NCBI GenBank assembly: GCA_030054145.1
Contig: JASGCK010000006.1
Coordinates: forward strand, 124,001 to 188,000
Direction of reading: 5' to 3'
DNA length: 64,000 bases
Origin: Cytophagales bacterium
GTDB lineage: Bacteria > Pseudomonadota > Gammaproteobacteria > Burkholderiales > Burkholderiaceae_C
Under the pieces are notes generated by a model that saw nothing but the letters and a program-made list of their open reading frames with translations, was not told the origin of the DNA and made no database searches. The translations under genes were made by a program, and so were the position numbers. Positions 1 through 9,265 of the stretch are shown piece after piece; positions within the stretch are counted from its first letter, which is position 1, and each line of letters opens with the position of its first letter.

Positions 1-34
1 AGCATGCCCTAGGCTTTTTTTTAAAGGAGTCAAA

Positions 35-376
35 ATGAAATTCCAATCAACCCTAGCTTTGTTGGGCGCAGCCCTACTGGCTGTGGCTTGCACGCAAGAG
101 CAGCAAAATAAATTGGGGCGCGAAGTGCAAAACTGGACGGGTACGAATGGTGTGCTCGAAGTCTATGCAGGCGATAAAGTGGTGCGCCGTTTTTTGAAGA
201 TTGACAAGCTCAGTACCGCCTTGGGCACGGACGATAGCAAGGCGCGTCCGTATCGCTATGGTTACGGCATTTTGGATGAAAATTTAAATTTCCAAGCCGA
301 TGCGGGTGAGAAGAAGGTCTATTTTGAAATCAGCGATTACGCGACGAACTACATCTTTTTTGAAAATCCACGTTGA
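35..376 (+). CDS. small lipoprotein, unknown function
   Basis: A 113-residue protein with a lipoprotein signal: basic start, hydrophobic stretch and lipobox LAVAC with the lipidation cysteine at residue 19, so it is probably anchored in the membrane facing the periplasm. The mature part is rich in charged and aromatic residues and I see no catalytic motif or family I can name. An AAAGGAG ribosome site lies about 8 bases before the ATG. It stands alone on the plus strand, converging on the lpxH operon. Its real upstream context is outside the window. Confidence 0.75.
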   Translation: MKFQSTLALLGAALLAVACTQEQQNKLGREVQNWTGTNGVLEVYAGDKVVRRFLKIDKLSTALGTDDSKARPYRYGYGILDENLNFQADAGEKKVYFEISDYATNYIFFENPR

Positions 377-380
377 TCGG

Positions 381-462
381 TCATCCCCGCATCTGCTCAT
401 CCGCGCAAGGGCGGGGATCCACAGCACATGAACATGGATTCCTGCCTTCCTGGGAATGACGG
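381..462. repeat. REP-like dispersed inverted repeat (degenerate)
   Basis: Intergenic sequence between two convergent genes, carrying TCATCCCCGC, GGCGGGGATCC and a closing GGAATGACGG. It is a worn version of the element at 26822-26876, where both arms are nearly perfect. A half copy occurs at 8145-8165. The position between convergent 3' ends suits a REP/BIME-type or MITE-type element that can fold as a hairpin and end transcription. Confidence 0.65.
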
Positions 463-1215
463 TTAAAGCGCGAGACGTTGCAATCCCATTGTGGTGAGTC
501 GCAGCACTTCTAGCCGCTTGGGGCTTGCGCTGGCATCCCAGTCACTGAGCACATGACGCTGGCCATGACCTAATGGATGCGTGGCAGCTTGATGCGTATG
601 TCCATGAATCATCACATCGCAGCCGTGGGTGTTTAGCCACTCTAGCGCCAGCGCCTCATTTATATCGGCGTAGTGAGTCACCGCGCCATGCTGGGCTTGG
701 CTTTGCGCACGTATTTGCCGTGCTATGTTTTTTCGCTCTTCCAGTGGCTTGGCTAAAAATTCAGCTTGCCACTCGGGCGCACGCACCAGCTCGCGAAAAC
801 GCATATAGGACACATCGTTCGAGCACAGCGCGTCACCATGTGTGAGCAAATAGGATGTGCCATTGAAATCTAGGCGCGTGGGATCAGCTAGTAAGGTTGC
901 GCTGCTGCGCTCGGCTAAATCAGCACCCATGAGGAAATCGCGATTGCCGTGCATGATAAATAGCTCGCACGGCTTGCCGCCTTTCACCCCTTTAGCGCGT
1001 TGCCGCATGACGGCTGCGCAAAGTGCCACAAACGGGTCTTCGTCATCGTCGCCAACCCACACCTCAAACCAATCGCCCAAAATAAAAATGGCATCTGCCT
1101 GTTGCTCAGGAGATGCCATGTAATCAAACCACGCCTTGGCTGTTGCTGGCTCTGCGACTTGCAAGTGCAAGTCGGAGATGAAGTCAATCGTTTGCCAAGC
1201 CGAGGCGTCAATCAT
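463..1215 (-). CDS. lpxH: UDP-2,3-diacylglucosamine diphosphatase LpxH
   Basis: Calcineurin-like phosphoesterase of 250 residues that hydrolyses UDP-2,3-diacylglucosamine to lipid X and UMP, the fourth step of lipid A synthesis at the inner membrane. The metal motifs appear in order: DLHL near the start, GDWFEVW, HGNRDF, THGD and GHTHQA. The frame stays open upstream to 1518, but that part overlaps the cyclophilin gene and has no family similarity, so I start at the ATG ending at 1215. It is last in a minus-strand operon, 19 bases after the cyclophilin gene, an arrangement common in Burkholderiales. Confidence 0.93.
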   Translation of the reverse strand: MIDASAWQTIDFISDLHLQVAEPATAKAWFDYMASPEQQADAIFILGDWFEVWVGDDDEDPFVALCAAVMRQRAKGVKGGKPCELFIMHGNRDFLMGADLAERSSATLLADPTRLDFNGTSYLLTHGDALCSNDVSYMRFRELVRAPEWQAEFLAKPLEERKNIARQIRAQSQAQHGAVTHYADINEALALEWLNTHGCDVMIHGHTHQAATHPLGHGQRHVLSDWDASASPKRLEVLRLTTMGLQRLAL

Positions 1216-1234
1216 GTCAAGTGACGCAGCGCTT

Positions 1235-1840
1235 TTAAAGGACAACGGCTTTGGTGACCAAGATGTTGTCGCGCGGCACGTCGCCGTGTCCACCTTTGTT
1301 GCCCGTGGCGACTTTAGAGATTTTGTCCACAACTTCTGTTCCGCTAACCACTTTGCCAAACACGGCATAACCCCAGCCGTCTTGCGTAGGCGCACGGAAG
1401 TTGAGGAAGTCGTTTTTTGCACCGTTAATAAAGAACTGTGCGCTAGCTGAATGCGGCGCGGATGTGCGAGCCATTGCGACGGTGTATTTGTCGTTTTTGA
1501 GACCGTTGTCGGCTTCATTGGTGATCGTTGCGCGGGTGGGCTTTTGATTCATCTGGACATCAAAGCCGCCACCTTGAATCATGAAACCATCAATCACGCG
1601 GTGAAAAATCGTGCCATCGTAATGACCGTCTTTAACGTATTGAACAAAATTTTCAACGGTCTTAGGTGCTTTTTCTGCGTCTAGTTCAAGCGTGATCACG
1701 CCGTAGTTTTGGATGTGGAATTCGATTTTTTTCATTTTGGATTTTCCTTTAGCAGAGGAGAGTGATGAAACTTGTGCGGTAGCCGTGAGGCTAAGCGCAA
1801 GTAGGGTGGATGAGAGAAATTGTTTGCGTGTAATGGTCAT
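1235..1840 (-). CDS. ppiB: cyclophilin-type peptidyl-prolyl isomerase, possible dual start
   Basis: Cyclophilin that isomerises X-Pro bonds. The core ([28 protein letters not shown]) is that of PpiB. The longest form has 201 residues and begins with a signal-peptide-like stretch ([19 protein letters not shown]). An internal ATG at 1735 starts a standard 166-residue cytoplasmic PpiB and has an AAAGGA ribosome site 8-9 bases before it. The upstream start overlaps the L,D-transpeptidase stop by 4 bases, so it is coupled to that gene. Two products, one exported and one cytoplasmic, are possible. Alternatively the exported part may be the scar of a fusion between adjacent ppiA and ppiB genes. Confidence 0.9.
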   Translation of the reverse strand: MTITRKQFLSSTLLALSLTATAQVSSLSSAKGKSKMKKIEFHIQNYGVITLELDAEKAPKTVENFVQYVKDGHYDGTIFHRVIDGFMIQGGGFDVQMNQKPTRATITNEADNGLKNDKYTVAMARTSAPHSASAQFFINGAKNDFLNFRAPTQDGWGYAVFGKVVSGTEVVDKISKVATGNKGGHGDVPRDNILVTKAVVL

Positions 1841-3084
1841 GATGATGCAATGATGCCCTCAAAAAATACTTTCCATTGATTGTTGAGCTGTAGCCAGTAT
1901 TGGCGTTTGGTGACGGGTCGCTTTGTGCCTGGCTGGATTTCATCATAAGTTACCACCATAACCGCTGGGTTTTTACCCCCAGCCTCTGGTCGCCAGATCA
2001 GTGTTGTGACCTCACCCCACTTGATGGGGCGATTTTTGGCTTGCGCCATTTCCTGAATAACGGTAGGCCACCAAGTATCAAGTGTGTGCTTATAGTCGGT
2101 AAAGTCACTCAGGTAAAAACTACGCAGTCGCTCGCTTTGTGCCGTATTTTTGGCTGTTCGCCACGCCGCGAGAGATGCCTCAAATTGTTGCCGCTCAGAT
2201 GCTAACTGCTCGGGTTTGACCCACTGCAATTTGTTGGCAATGATGACAGGCGTTGTTTTAACGGCTACCGTCTTCATGAGTTGGTACATATCGGGATTGG
2301 CCATCACGATACATCCATCCGTTGATTTGACTTGTCTTGAATAGCGTTCAGGCATCGTACCGTGCAGCCAGATACCTGAGCCTGATTTACCAAGTCGCTG
2401 ATCCAATGGATTGGGATAATTAATAGGGAGGGCACCACCGCCATAAAGCGGCGCTAATAGCTTGGGATTAATTGGCGTGGTGAGATAGTAAACGCCCAGC
2501 GGGGTTTTAAAGTCACCTTGCGCCTGTTTACCAGTACCAGCCTTACCGATTGACACATAATAATTTTGAATAATTTTTATGCCATCAACATCGTTTTTTA
2601 AAACATAAAGCCTTGATTTGCTTGCATCCACGGCAATGACGTGTTGATTGCGAGCAGACAGCTGTAATAGCTGACTTGGGATGTAGCCATAAGGCGGCGG
2701 GTCTTGTAGCGCTTTAAGCCTCTGGCTTGACTCTTCTCGCAGATCAGCTAGAGCAGCAAGTTGAGCTGGGCGATGCATATCGCTGGGCAGGTCGCCTAGC
2801 GTTTTAATGGCCTGCTTCTTTAAATTAAGCAGGTCACCATACACCAAGTGCCCTAGTTGAAACGTTGGGAAGTCTTTTGTGAGCCGCTCAGCAAGCGGCA
2901 AAGCGGCGCGGGCTTGACCGTCGCTAATGAGTTTATAGATGCTAATTAACCGCGCCTCAGCTTCGTAGCCGGCAGTGCTGGCGGGTTTGGGCGTTGCTAT
3001 AGGAGTCGCCGCCTGCTTAGGACTGATGGCATGACTTAAAACACAAAAAGTGATGATGCCAATTGAGCAAAGATATTTAAACAA
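1837..3084 (-). CDS. L,D-transpeptidase (YkuD fold) with C-terminal NTF2-like domain
   Basis: Exported protein of 415 residues with a hydrophobic leader (ITFCVLSHA). The YkuD catalytic signature is present as IWLHGTM followed by STDGC, giving the catalytic His and Cys. Such enzymes form 3-3 crosslinks in peptidoglycan or attach proteins to it. The last 110 residues (from about [16 protein letters not shown]) form an NTF2-like domain of the kind called Cds6 C-terminal. The start is a TTG; I find no ATG nearby. It follows the TPR protein by 8 bases, and that protein ends in the same kind of domain, so the two probably act together. Confidence 0.88.
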   Translation of the reverse strand: MFKYLCSIGIITFCVLSHAISPKQAATPIATPKPASTAGYEAEARLISIYKLISDGQARAALPLAERLTKDFPTFQLGHLVYGDLLNLKKQAIKTLGDLPSDMHRPAQLAALADLREESSQRLKALQDPPPYGYIPSQLLQLSARNQHVIAVDASKSRLYVLKNDVDGIKIIQNYYVSIGKAGTGKQAQGDFKTPLGVYYLTTPINPKLLAPLYGGGALPINYPNPLDQRLGKSGSGIWLHGTMPERYSRQVKSTDGCIVMANPDMYQLMKTVAVKTTPVIIANKLQWVKPEQLASERQQFEASLAAWRTAKNTAQSERLRSFYLSDFTDYKHTLDTWWPTVIQEMAQAKNRPIKWGEVTTLIWRPEAGGKNPAVMVVTYDEIQPGTKRPVTKRQYWLQLNNQWKVFFEGIIASS

Positions 3085-3092
3085 AATGAATA

Positions 3093-4142
3093 CTAATGTG
3101 TAGTTTCTTTAGCAATCAGCCAGCGCTCGCCGACCTTGGTAAGTTGCAAGGTTTTACGGCTATTAGCAGCTAATGCATCGGCTTTGTATTCTTGCCTAAA
3201 GGTTACTGATGCCATCATCCCATTTGCATCAATAGTGGTGGTGATATTACTAAGTTTGACGCTAATGTGCGCTTTGCCCATGATGCGTTGCCTGCGTTCC
3301 TCTTGCCAAGCTGTGTGGGACTGCTTACTCGAAGGAATAAAGTCTTTTGTGTAGCAGGCAAAATAGGCATCCATATTTCTATTACTCCATGCCTGAGCCC
3401 AATTTTCTACAGATGACTCTATCGCGCGTTTAGATAAAGGACTCGCTGCCGTAGGCTGCACATTGCTGGGTGCATTCGCAGTACTGGGTGTATGGATAGC
3501 AGGAGTGGATGTTGTGGCTGCTATTGGCGGTTTGGGCTCTGCGGTAACAGGCACAGCCGCAGTCTTGGTTGATGGTTGCTGTGCCTGTGCCGTCGGCGTG
3601 GGTGGTGATGCATCGACGGGCAAGTTTCTAGACCGCAGTAAATCACGGATAGCCTCCAGTTTGAGCGATGGTGTTACACTGCCACTAACGCCATCAATTT
3701 GTAGTGCTTTAGAATACGACTGGCTGGCTAATTTTGCGTAGATATCACCTAAGTTTTCATACGCCGTTGAATAGCTCGGATTGGTACGAAGGGCGGTCTC
3801 CAAAGTCGCTCGCGCCTTATCGATTTGACCTGAATTGGCATAAATAACCGCTAAGTTGTTGTAGGGTTCTGGATGCTCGGGATAGTCTTCGGTTAGTTTG
3901 AGGAATGTTTTAGTCGCATCGTTCATTTTGCCAGTTTCAAATTGAATGATGCCTTTAAAGAAGCGTAGTTGCGGATCGAGGGGTTTGGCGGATAAAAACT
4001 GCTCAACTTTGCTGAGTGCTTCAGGCCATTGCTTGGCTTTTATTAAGCGACTCACAGTATCGTAATCATCTGATAGAGCTGAAAGTGAGAATGCAATAAG
4101 TATGAGTGCAATGACACGTTTGACTAGGTGGCGGGTTGACAT
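3093..4142 (-). CDS. TPR protein with C-terminal NTF2-like (Cds6-type) domain
   Basis: Exported protein of 349 residues with a signal peptide (VIALILIAFSLSALS). Three or so tetratricopeptide repeats span residues 30-165 (PYNNLAVIYANSGQIDKA, AYENLGDIYAKLA). A Pro/Ala/Thr-rich linker runs to about residue 235, and a C-terminal NTF2-like domain (SVENWAQAWSNRNMDAYFA) matches the tail of the L,D-transpeptidase encoded next. It is the first gene of the minus-strand envelope operon and is divergent from cysS across 58 bases. A role as partner or scaffold of the transpeptidase is inferred from the shared domain and the operon. Confidence 0.85.
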   Translation of the reverse strand: MSTRHLVKRVIALILIAFSLSALSDDYDTVSRLIKAKQWPEALSKVEQFLSAKPLDPQLRFFKGIIQFETGKMNDATKTFLKLTEDYPEHPEPYNNLAVIYANSGQIDKARATLETALRTNPSYSTAYENLGDIYAKLASQSYSKALQIDGVSGSVTPSLKLEAIRDLLRSRNLPVDASPPTPTAQAQQPSTKTAAVPVTAEPKPPIAATTSTPAIHTPSTANAPSNVQPTAASPLSKRAIESSVENWAQAWSNRNMDAYFACYTKDFIPSSKQSHTAWQEERRQRIMGKAHISVKLSNITTTIDANGMMASVTFRQEYKADALAANSRKTLQLTKVGERWLIAKETTH

Positions 4143-4200
4143 GGCGGTGGAGTGTTCGAGTGCTAATATAGGGTTTTAATTGTAGCGAATTTCTTTTTTC

Positions 4201-5634
4201 ATGTCCTTGCGAATCTACAACACGCTTCAGCGTGCCATTGTCCCTTTTGTCCCTCGCGAAGCTGCCAAAGTCAGCATGTATGTGTGCGGTATGACGGTCT
4301 ATGACCTCTGCCATTTAGGTCATGCCCGCTCGATGTTGACTTTTGATATGGTGCAGCGCTGGTTTAAAGCGTCTGGTTATGTGGTTAACTATGTGCGCAA
4401 TGTGACCGATATTGATGACAAGATTATCAAACGCGCCATCGAAAATGGCGAGTCCATCACGGCACTCACGAACCGCATGGTGGATGCGCTCCATGTGGAT
4501 GCTGATGCGCTTGGCATTGAGCGGCCTACGCATGAGCCCCGCGCAACTGCCTATGTGCCGCAGATGTTGGCGCTGATTCAAAAACTGGAGGCAAACGGTA
4601 TGGCGTATGCCGCCAATCCCGACGTGAGCGGCAATAGCGATGTTAATTTTTCGGTACGCAAATTCCCTGGTTATGGAAAATTGAGCGGCAAGTCGTTAGA
4701 CGAGCTGCGCGCGGGGGAGCGCGTGGCCGCATCTCATGCGAAGCACGATCCGCTTGATTTTGTGTTGTGGAAAGCGGCCAAAGACAGCGAACCTGCTGAG
4801 GCGAAGTGGGATAGCCCCTACGGTGTGGGTCGTCCAGGTTGGCATATTGAGTGTTCGGCGATGAGCTGTGCATTGCTGGGCGAGCACTTCGACATTCATG
4901 GCGGCGGCGCTGATTTGCAGTTTCCGCACCATGAAAACGAAATCGCGCAAAGCGAGGCGGCTTTGCAAGACGGCCTGCCGATGGCAAATTATTGGATGCA
5001 CAACGGGTTCGTGAATGTAGACAACGAAAAAATGTCCAAAAGCTTGGGCAATTTTTTTACGATTCGTGAAGTGCTCAAACTCTACGATGCCGAAGTCGTG
5101 CGCTTTTTTATCATTCGCACCCATTACCGCAGTGCGCTGAATTACAGCGACGCGCACTTGGATGATGCAAAAAATGCCTTGAAAAGGCTTTATACGGCTT
5201 TAGCCTCCGTTCATTCGGAGCTTGTTGGGGGATGTGACGCTTCGACAAGCTCAGCACGAACGGGTATTGACTGGGAGAACCCCTACGCCGCGCGTTTTCA
5301 AGCTGCCATGAACGAAGACTTTGGCACGCCCGAAGCCGTGGCGGTGTTGTTTGATTTGGCGGGCGAAGTCAACCGCACGCAATCTGCTGCGCTAGGTGGT
5401 CTGCTTCGCAAGCTGGGCGCAGTTTTGGGCTTACTGCAACAAGTGCCGCAAGCCTTTTTGCAAGCGGGCTCTGGGCATGATGCCCTTGCAATCCAAGCCC
5501 TGATTGACTTGCGAGCCGATGCCAAAACACAAAAGAATTTTGCCGAGGCTGATCGCATCCGCCAAGTGCTTTTAGCGCAGGGGATTGTTCTAAAAGACGC
5601 ACCCGCAGGCACGACATGGGTGACGGCATCATGA
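4201..5634 (+). CDS. cysS: cysteinyl-tRNA synthetase
   Basis: Class I synthetase of 477 residues that charges tRNA-Cys. Visible are the zinc ligands C29 and C218 (WHIECSAM), HLGH at 38-41 as the HIGH motif, FPHHENE, and EKMSKSLGN at 276-284. Residues 345-353 or so (DASTSSART) are encoded by a copy of a dispersed repeat (5238-5264), inserted in frame in the variable linker after the catalytic domain. The gene overlaps the glycosylase gene by 4 bases. The cysS, alkA-like, accA, tilS order is conserved in Burkholderiales. Confidence 0.97.
   Translation: MSLRIYNTLQRAIVPFVPREAAKVSMYVCGMTVYDLCHLGHARSMLTFDMVQRWFKASGYVVNYVRNVTDIDDKIIKRAIENGESITALTNRMVDALHVDADALGIERPTHEPRATAYVPQMLALIQKLEANGMAYAANPDVSGNSDVNFSVRKFPGYGKLSGKSLDELRAGERVAASHAKHDPLDFVLWKAAKDSEPAEAKWDSPYGVGRPGWHIECSAMSCALLGEHFDIHGGGADLQFPHHENEIAQSEAALQDGLPMANYWMHNGFVNVDNEKMSKSLGNFFTIREVLKLYDAEVVRFFIIRTHYRSALNYSDAHLDDAKNALKRLYTALASVHSELVGGCDASTSSARTGIDWENPYAARFQAAMNEDFGTPEAVAVLFDLAGEVNRTQSAALGGLLRKLGAVLGLLQQVPQAFLQAGSGHDALAIQALIDLRADAKTQKNFAEADRIRQVLLAQGIVLKDAPAGTTWVTAS
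5238..5264. repeat. in-frame half copy of dispersed inverted repeat
   Basis: The stretch CTTCGACAAGCTCAGCACGA matches the right arm of the palindromic element at 41981-42046. It is read through in cysS as DASTSSART. It is a known-looking dispersed element of beta-proteobacterial genomes, here inside an essential gene without breaking the frame. Confidence 0.75.
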
Positions 5635-6266
5635 CGGACAAACTTCACGCCATACCGCCTTATTGGCAAGAGGCGTGCCATCATTTGATAAAAAAAGATC
5701 GGGTGATGAAGCGCTTGATACCGCAGTTTGGCGAGGCTTGTCTCGTCTCACGCGGCGATGCTTTTGCCACATTGGCGCGATCCATTGTCGGGCAGCAAAT
5801 ATCCGTTAAAGCTGCGCAAACGGTGTGGGATCGGTTTGCGTTGTTGCCAAAAAAGATGCTGCCAGCGCACGTCCTGAAACTCAAAGTTGACGCTATGCGC
5901 GGTGCCGGTCTTTCCGCTCGCAAAGTCGAATACTTAATTGATTTGGCTCTGCACTTTAGCGATGGGCGCATCCATGCGGACGGTTGGCTAGAGAAGGACG
6001 ATGAGACAATCATCAAAGAGCTTGTTGCGATTCGCGGCATTGGCCGCTGGACGGCAGAGATGTTTTTGATCTTCCATCAAATGCGCCCCAATGTTTTGCC
6101 GCTAGACGATATTGGTCTGCTAAATGGCATTAGCCAAGCTTACTTTTCAGGTGAACCTGTCAGCCGTAGCGAGGCGCGCGAAGTAGCTGCCGCGTGGCAT
6201 CCTTATTGCACGGTGGCGACTTGGTATATTTGGCGCTCGCTAGACCCGCTGCCTGTTGAGTATTAA
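5631..6266 (+). CDS. DNA-3-methyladenine glycosylase, HhH-GPD family
   Basis: Base-excision repair glycosylase of 211 residues. The helix-hairpin-helix and following segment ([18 protein letters not shown]) and the catalytic Asp region (LPLDDIGL) are clear. This fits the AlkA-like group that removes alkylated purines. I chose the ATG at 5631 because it forms an ATGA overlap with the cysS stop; another ATG at 5616 is possible. It sits in the conserved run between cysS and accA. Confidence 0.9.
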   Translation: MTDKLHAIPPYWQEACHHLIKKDRVMKRLIPQFGEACLVSRGDAFATLARSIVGQQISVKAAQTVWDRFALLPKKMLPAHVLKLKVDAMRGAGLSARKVEYLIDLALHFSDGRIHADGWLEKDDETIIKELVAIRGIGRWTAEMFLIFHQMRPNVLPLDDIGLLNGISQAYFSGEPVSRSEAREVAAAWHPYCTVATWYIWRSLDPLPVEY

Positions 6267-6286
6267 AAGAATAACGAACAAATCCT

Positions 6287-7243
6287 ATGAAAACTTATTT
6301 AGATTTTGAATCCCCCATTGCTGAGCTAGAGCGAAAAATTGAAGAGCTGCACAGCACCAACGCGGAAGTGTCGATTGATTTAAGCAAAGAGCTTGCATCG
6401 CTTGAAAGTAAAAGTCAAAAACTGACCAAAGATATCTATAAAGATTTAACCGCTTGGCAAATTACCAAAGTGGCGCGTCATGCCGATCGCCCCTATACGC
6501 TGGATTACATCAACGCCCTCTTTACTGACTTTGTTGAGATGCACGGCGACCGTCATTTTGCCGATGACCAAAGCATTGTGGGTGGACTGGCACGTTTTAA
6601 TGGGACACCTTGCATGGTGCTGGGGCATCAAAAAGGCCGTGATACCAAGGAGCGCACTGTGCGCAATTTTGGGATGACACGGCCAGAAGGCTATCGCAAA
6701 GCACTGCGCCTGATGAAAACCGCCGAGCGTTTTAAACTGCCTGTGTTTACCTTTGTGGATACGCCAGGAGCCTTCCCAGGCATAGATGCTGAAGAGCGAG
6801 GACAGTCCGAAGCGATTGGTCGCAACATCTTTGAGATGGCGCAATTAGAGACACCCATCGTGACCACCATTATTGGCGAGGGTGGTTCGGGCGGTGCGCT
6901 GGCTATTTCAGTTGCCGATCAAGTATTGATGTTGCAATATGCGGTTTACTCCGTGATTAGTCCAGAAGGCTGCGCGTCTATTTTGTGGAAAACATCCGAT
7001 AAAGCCTCGGTAGCGGCGGAGGCGCTGGGCATCACGGCAACACGGTTGAAAACGCTAGGGCTGATTGATAAAGTTGTCTCGGAGCCCAGCGGCGGTGCGC
7101 ACCGCGATCCTGCTTTAATGGCGGCGACTTTAAAGCGCTCGCTTATCGATGCGCTTCGATTGCTGAGTGATTTAAACACGCGCGAGTTACTTGATCAGCG
7201 CTACGAGCGACTCAAAAGTTATGGACGCTTTGGCGAAGGTTGA
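6287..7243 (+). CDS. accA: acetyl-CoA carboxylase carboxyltransferase subunit alpha
   Basis: AccA, 318 residues, the usual length. Together with AccD it moves the carboxyl group from biotin to acetyl-CoA, the first committed step of fatty acid synthesis. Typical segments are [20 protein letters not shown] near residue 70, [19 protein letters not shown] and [11 protein letters not shown]. It starts 20 bases after the glycosylase gene and overlaps the tilS start, consistent with co-transcription from cysS. Confidence 0.97.
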   Translation: MKTYLDFESPIAELERKIEELHSTNAEVSIDLSKELASLESKSQKLTKDIYKDLTAWQITKVARHADRPYTLDYINALFTDFVEMHGDRHFADDQSIVGGLARFNGTPCMVLGHQKGRDTKERTVRNFGMTRPEGYRKALRLMKTAERFKLPVFTFVDTPGAFPGIDAEERGQSEAIGRNIFEMAQLETPIVTTIIGEGGSGGALAISVADQVLMLQYAVYSVISPEGCASILWKTSDKASVAAEALGITATRLKTLGLIDKVVSEPSGGAHRDPALMAATLKRSLIDALRLLSDLNTRELLDQRYERLKSYGRFGEG

Positions 7244-8174
7244 TGTCCCACTTGCCGTGGCCTACAGCGGCGGCGCGGATTCAACGGCGTTATTGATAGA
7301 GACAGCGAAGCAGCATCCAACGCGTGTGATGGCGTTCCATGTGCATCACGGCTTGCAAGCGGCGGCAGATGATTTTGCCGCGCATTGCCAATCTTTTTGT
7401 GACCAGCTTGGCGTACCGCTGCATATTGCCTATGTGAATGCCGCAGCTGTGCGCGGTGAAAGTCCAGAAGACGCGGCTCGTGGCGCTAGGTATGCGGCGT
7501 TAATTGACATGGCGTGGGCGCATGGCGTGGCAAATGCTGGCGGCAAAGTTTTGCTGGCGCAGCACGCCGATGATCAAGTCGAAACCGTGCTGCTAGCACT
7601 ATCCCGAGGCGCGGGACTGGGCGGCTTATCGGCCATGCCCGCGCAGTTTGTGCGCGGCGGCGTGCAGTTTGAGCGTCCGATGCTGCACCGCAGTGCGGTT
7701 GATATTCGGGTCAAGCTCAAAGAGCAGGGCATTCGATTTATTGAAGACCCCACCAATTTGGACAAGGCTTTTACACGTAACAAACTGAGGCTTGACGTGC
7801 TGCCCGCATTGCAAGAGGCCATTCCGCAATACCGCGAAACGTTTGCGCGGTCGGTCTCGCACATCGCGCAGGCAAATGATTTGCTCACCGATTTGGCGAA
7901 GATCGATTTGGCGCTGCTTGGCACGCCGCCGCGTATCCAAGCACTGCAAGGCTTATCGAATGCGCGGCAAGCAAATAGCCTCAGGTTTTGGTTGAAATCG
8001 GAGCATCAAGTGATGCCAAGTACCGCACAGCTGAGCGAGCTAATAAAACAAATTGCGGCTTGCCAGACGAATGGTCATCACATTGAGTTGAAGGTTGCGT
8101 CTGGGCGGGTGATGCGTAGCCACGCGAGTTTGGTGTTTGTGGCTGCCCGCCTTCGCGGCAATGACAAGAGTTGA
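7221..8174 (+). CDS. tilS: tRNA(Ile)-lysidine synthase
   Basis: PP-loop ATPase that attaches lysine to C34 of tRNA-Ile(CAU) so that it reads AUA. The PP-loop SGGADST lies near residue 18, with [12 protein letters not shown] and [10 protein letters not shown] further on. From the ATG at 7221 the protein has 317 residues and overlaps accA by 23 bases; a TTG at 7191 is the longer option. The last codons (about 8145-8165) coincide with a piece of the REP-like repeat, so the C-terminal tail AARLRGND appears to be repeat-derived. Confidence 0.93.
   Translation: MDALAKVDVPLAVAYSGGADSTALLIETAKQHPTRVMAFHVHHGLQAAADDFAAHCQSFCDQLGVPLHIAYVNAAAVRGESPEDAARGARYAALIDMAWAHGVANAGGKVLLAQHADDQVETVLLALSRGAGLGGLSAMPAQFVRGGVQFERPMLHRSAVDIRVKLKEQGIRFIEDPTNLDKAFTRNKLRLDVLPALQEAIPQYRETFARSVSHIAQANDLLTDLAKIDLALLGTPPRIQALQGLSNARQANSLRFWLKSEHQVMPSTAQLSELIKQIAACQTNGHHIELKVASGRVMRSHASLVFVAARLRGNDKS
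8145..8165. repeat. half copy of REP-like element at the tilS 3' end
   Basis: GCCCGCCTTCGCGGCAATGA corresponds to the right arm of the full element at 26854-26876. It is read through as the final codons of tilS. Confidence 0.6.
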
Positions 8175-8198
8175 TTTCCTGCTACGGTGCGAGCGCGG

Positions 8199-8786
8199 CT
8201 ACACCAAATCGCGCTCATGCAAATTGAATACACCTCGCTTCGCGTCTTCAAAAAAATGCTTCAGTGTGACTTTGCTGGTTCTAAATGCCATGTCGTCCCA
8301 CGGTAATTCATCCTCGGCAAAGAGCCGAACTTCAATGGTTTCATGCCCAGGGTCGTAGACTTCAGAAAGCAATTTGGCGCGATAAAACAAATGCACTTGC
8401 CCAACGAAGGGAACGCTTAAAACCGTGAACAATTCTTGCATTTCGATTTGAGCGCCAGCTTCTTCGTGCGTCTCACGCGCTGCGCCTTGCGAGGCGGTTT
8501 CGCCTAGTTCCATAAAGCCAGCAGGTAGCGTCCATTTGCCTTTGCGCGGCTCGATGTTGCGCAGGCAGAGCAAGACGTAGAGCTTGCCATTTTTTTCTAC
8601 ATACGGAATCGTGCCAACAACGTTGAGCGGGTTCACGTAGTGAACCGTGCCGCAAGATGCGGATGTGCAAATGGCACGCTTTTTGGTGTCTCCATCATCG
8701 GGCAGGCGATAGACCGCTGGTGAGCCGCAGGCGCGGCAAAAGCGAATATCGATGCGGTTCGTATTCAATGAAGTGACAAAGGTCAA
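8199..8786 (-). CDS. NUDIX hydrolase with N-terminal zinc ribbon
   Basis: A 195-residue hydrolase of nucleotide or dinucleotide diphosphates. A zinc ribbon is visible (FCRACG near residue 17, later CTSASCG), as in NADH pyrophosphatase relatives, followed by the Nudix box GFMELGETASQGAARETHEE. The substrate cannot be read from the sequence. The best start is a TTG that overlaps the stop of the upstream gene as TTGA. It is the last gene of the long minus-strand operon and converges on tilS; any link to aromatic catabolism is unproven. Confidence 0.85.
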   Translation of the reverse strand: MTFVTSLNTNRIDIRFCRACGSPAVYRLPDDGDTKKRAICTSASCGTVHYVNPLNVVGTIPYVEKNGKLYVLLCLRNIEPRKGKWTLPAGFMELGETASQGAARETHEEAGAQIEMQELFTVLSVPFVGQVHLFYRAKLLSEVYDPGHETIEVRLFAEDELPWDDMAFRTSKVTLKHFFEDAKRGVFNLHERDLV

Positions 8787-9265
8787 TTGGACGGACAGTC
8801 AATCCGCTCTAGGGTTGCTACAAATTGTGTTGAGCGAGAACCCTGCGTTGGTGGTGGGCCAGATAAGTTGAATTTGTGTATTAGCGTTAAGTTATTTTTT
8901 TTGTCAATTTTGAACTCTACGGTTCGTTTTGTCCCAACCATGAAGAGAGCGTTTTTGCTAGAAATGATTGTGGCGGTGTATATAGAGTTATTTTCAACGG
9001 CATAACTAGACACATTGCCATGATGGCTTGCGTCTTTGGGGCATTCACTCCAAGTGCGATCTAATGTGTAGTTTGAATAGCAGTTTGGGTTGAATGGGGT
9101 ATCAGTTACGTTGCCATTTTCATAAGTCATCCGCCCCGCAGTTTGCTTCCAACAACCAATTAGCTCGTTGGTTTGTGAAATACTAAATCCATGAATAGTC
9201 ACTCCCAAAAAAAGAATGACTAAACGGTGAAAAGTAGGAGCGAATTTTTGTGGCATAAAACTCAT
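8783..9265 (-). CDS. exported protein of unknown function
   Basis: A 160-residue protein with an N-terminal hydrophobic segment (LVILFLGVTIHGFSISQ) that looks like a signal peptide. The mature part has scattered Cys residues (GCWKQ, NCYSNY, ECPKD, IDCPSN) that could form disulfides and a lipocalin-like feel in the beginning (ELIGCWKQ), but I recognise no family. It overlaps both dctP and the NUDIX gene by 4 bases, so it is translated as part of that operon. Confidence 0.65.
   Translation of the reverse strand: MSFMPQKFAPTFHRLVILFLGVTIHGFSISQTNELIGCWKQTAGRMTYENGNVTDTPFNPNCYSNYTLDRTWSECPKDASHHGNVSSYAVENNSIYTATIISSKNALFMVGTKRTVEFKIDKKNNLTLIHKFNLSGPPPTQGSRSTQFVATLERIDCPSN

Noticed and set aside
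1216-1518. Longer N-terminus for lpxH
   Set aside because: The extension overlaps the cyclophilin gene out of frame and looks like the complement of its coding sequence, not an LpxH segment.
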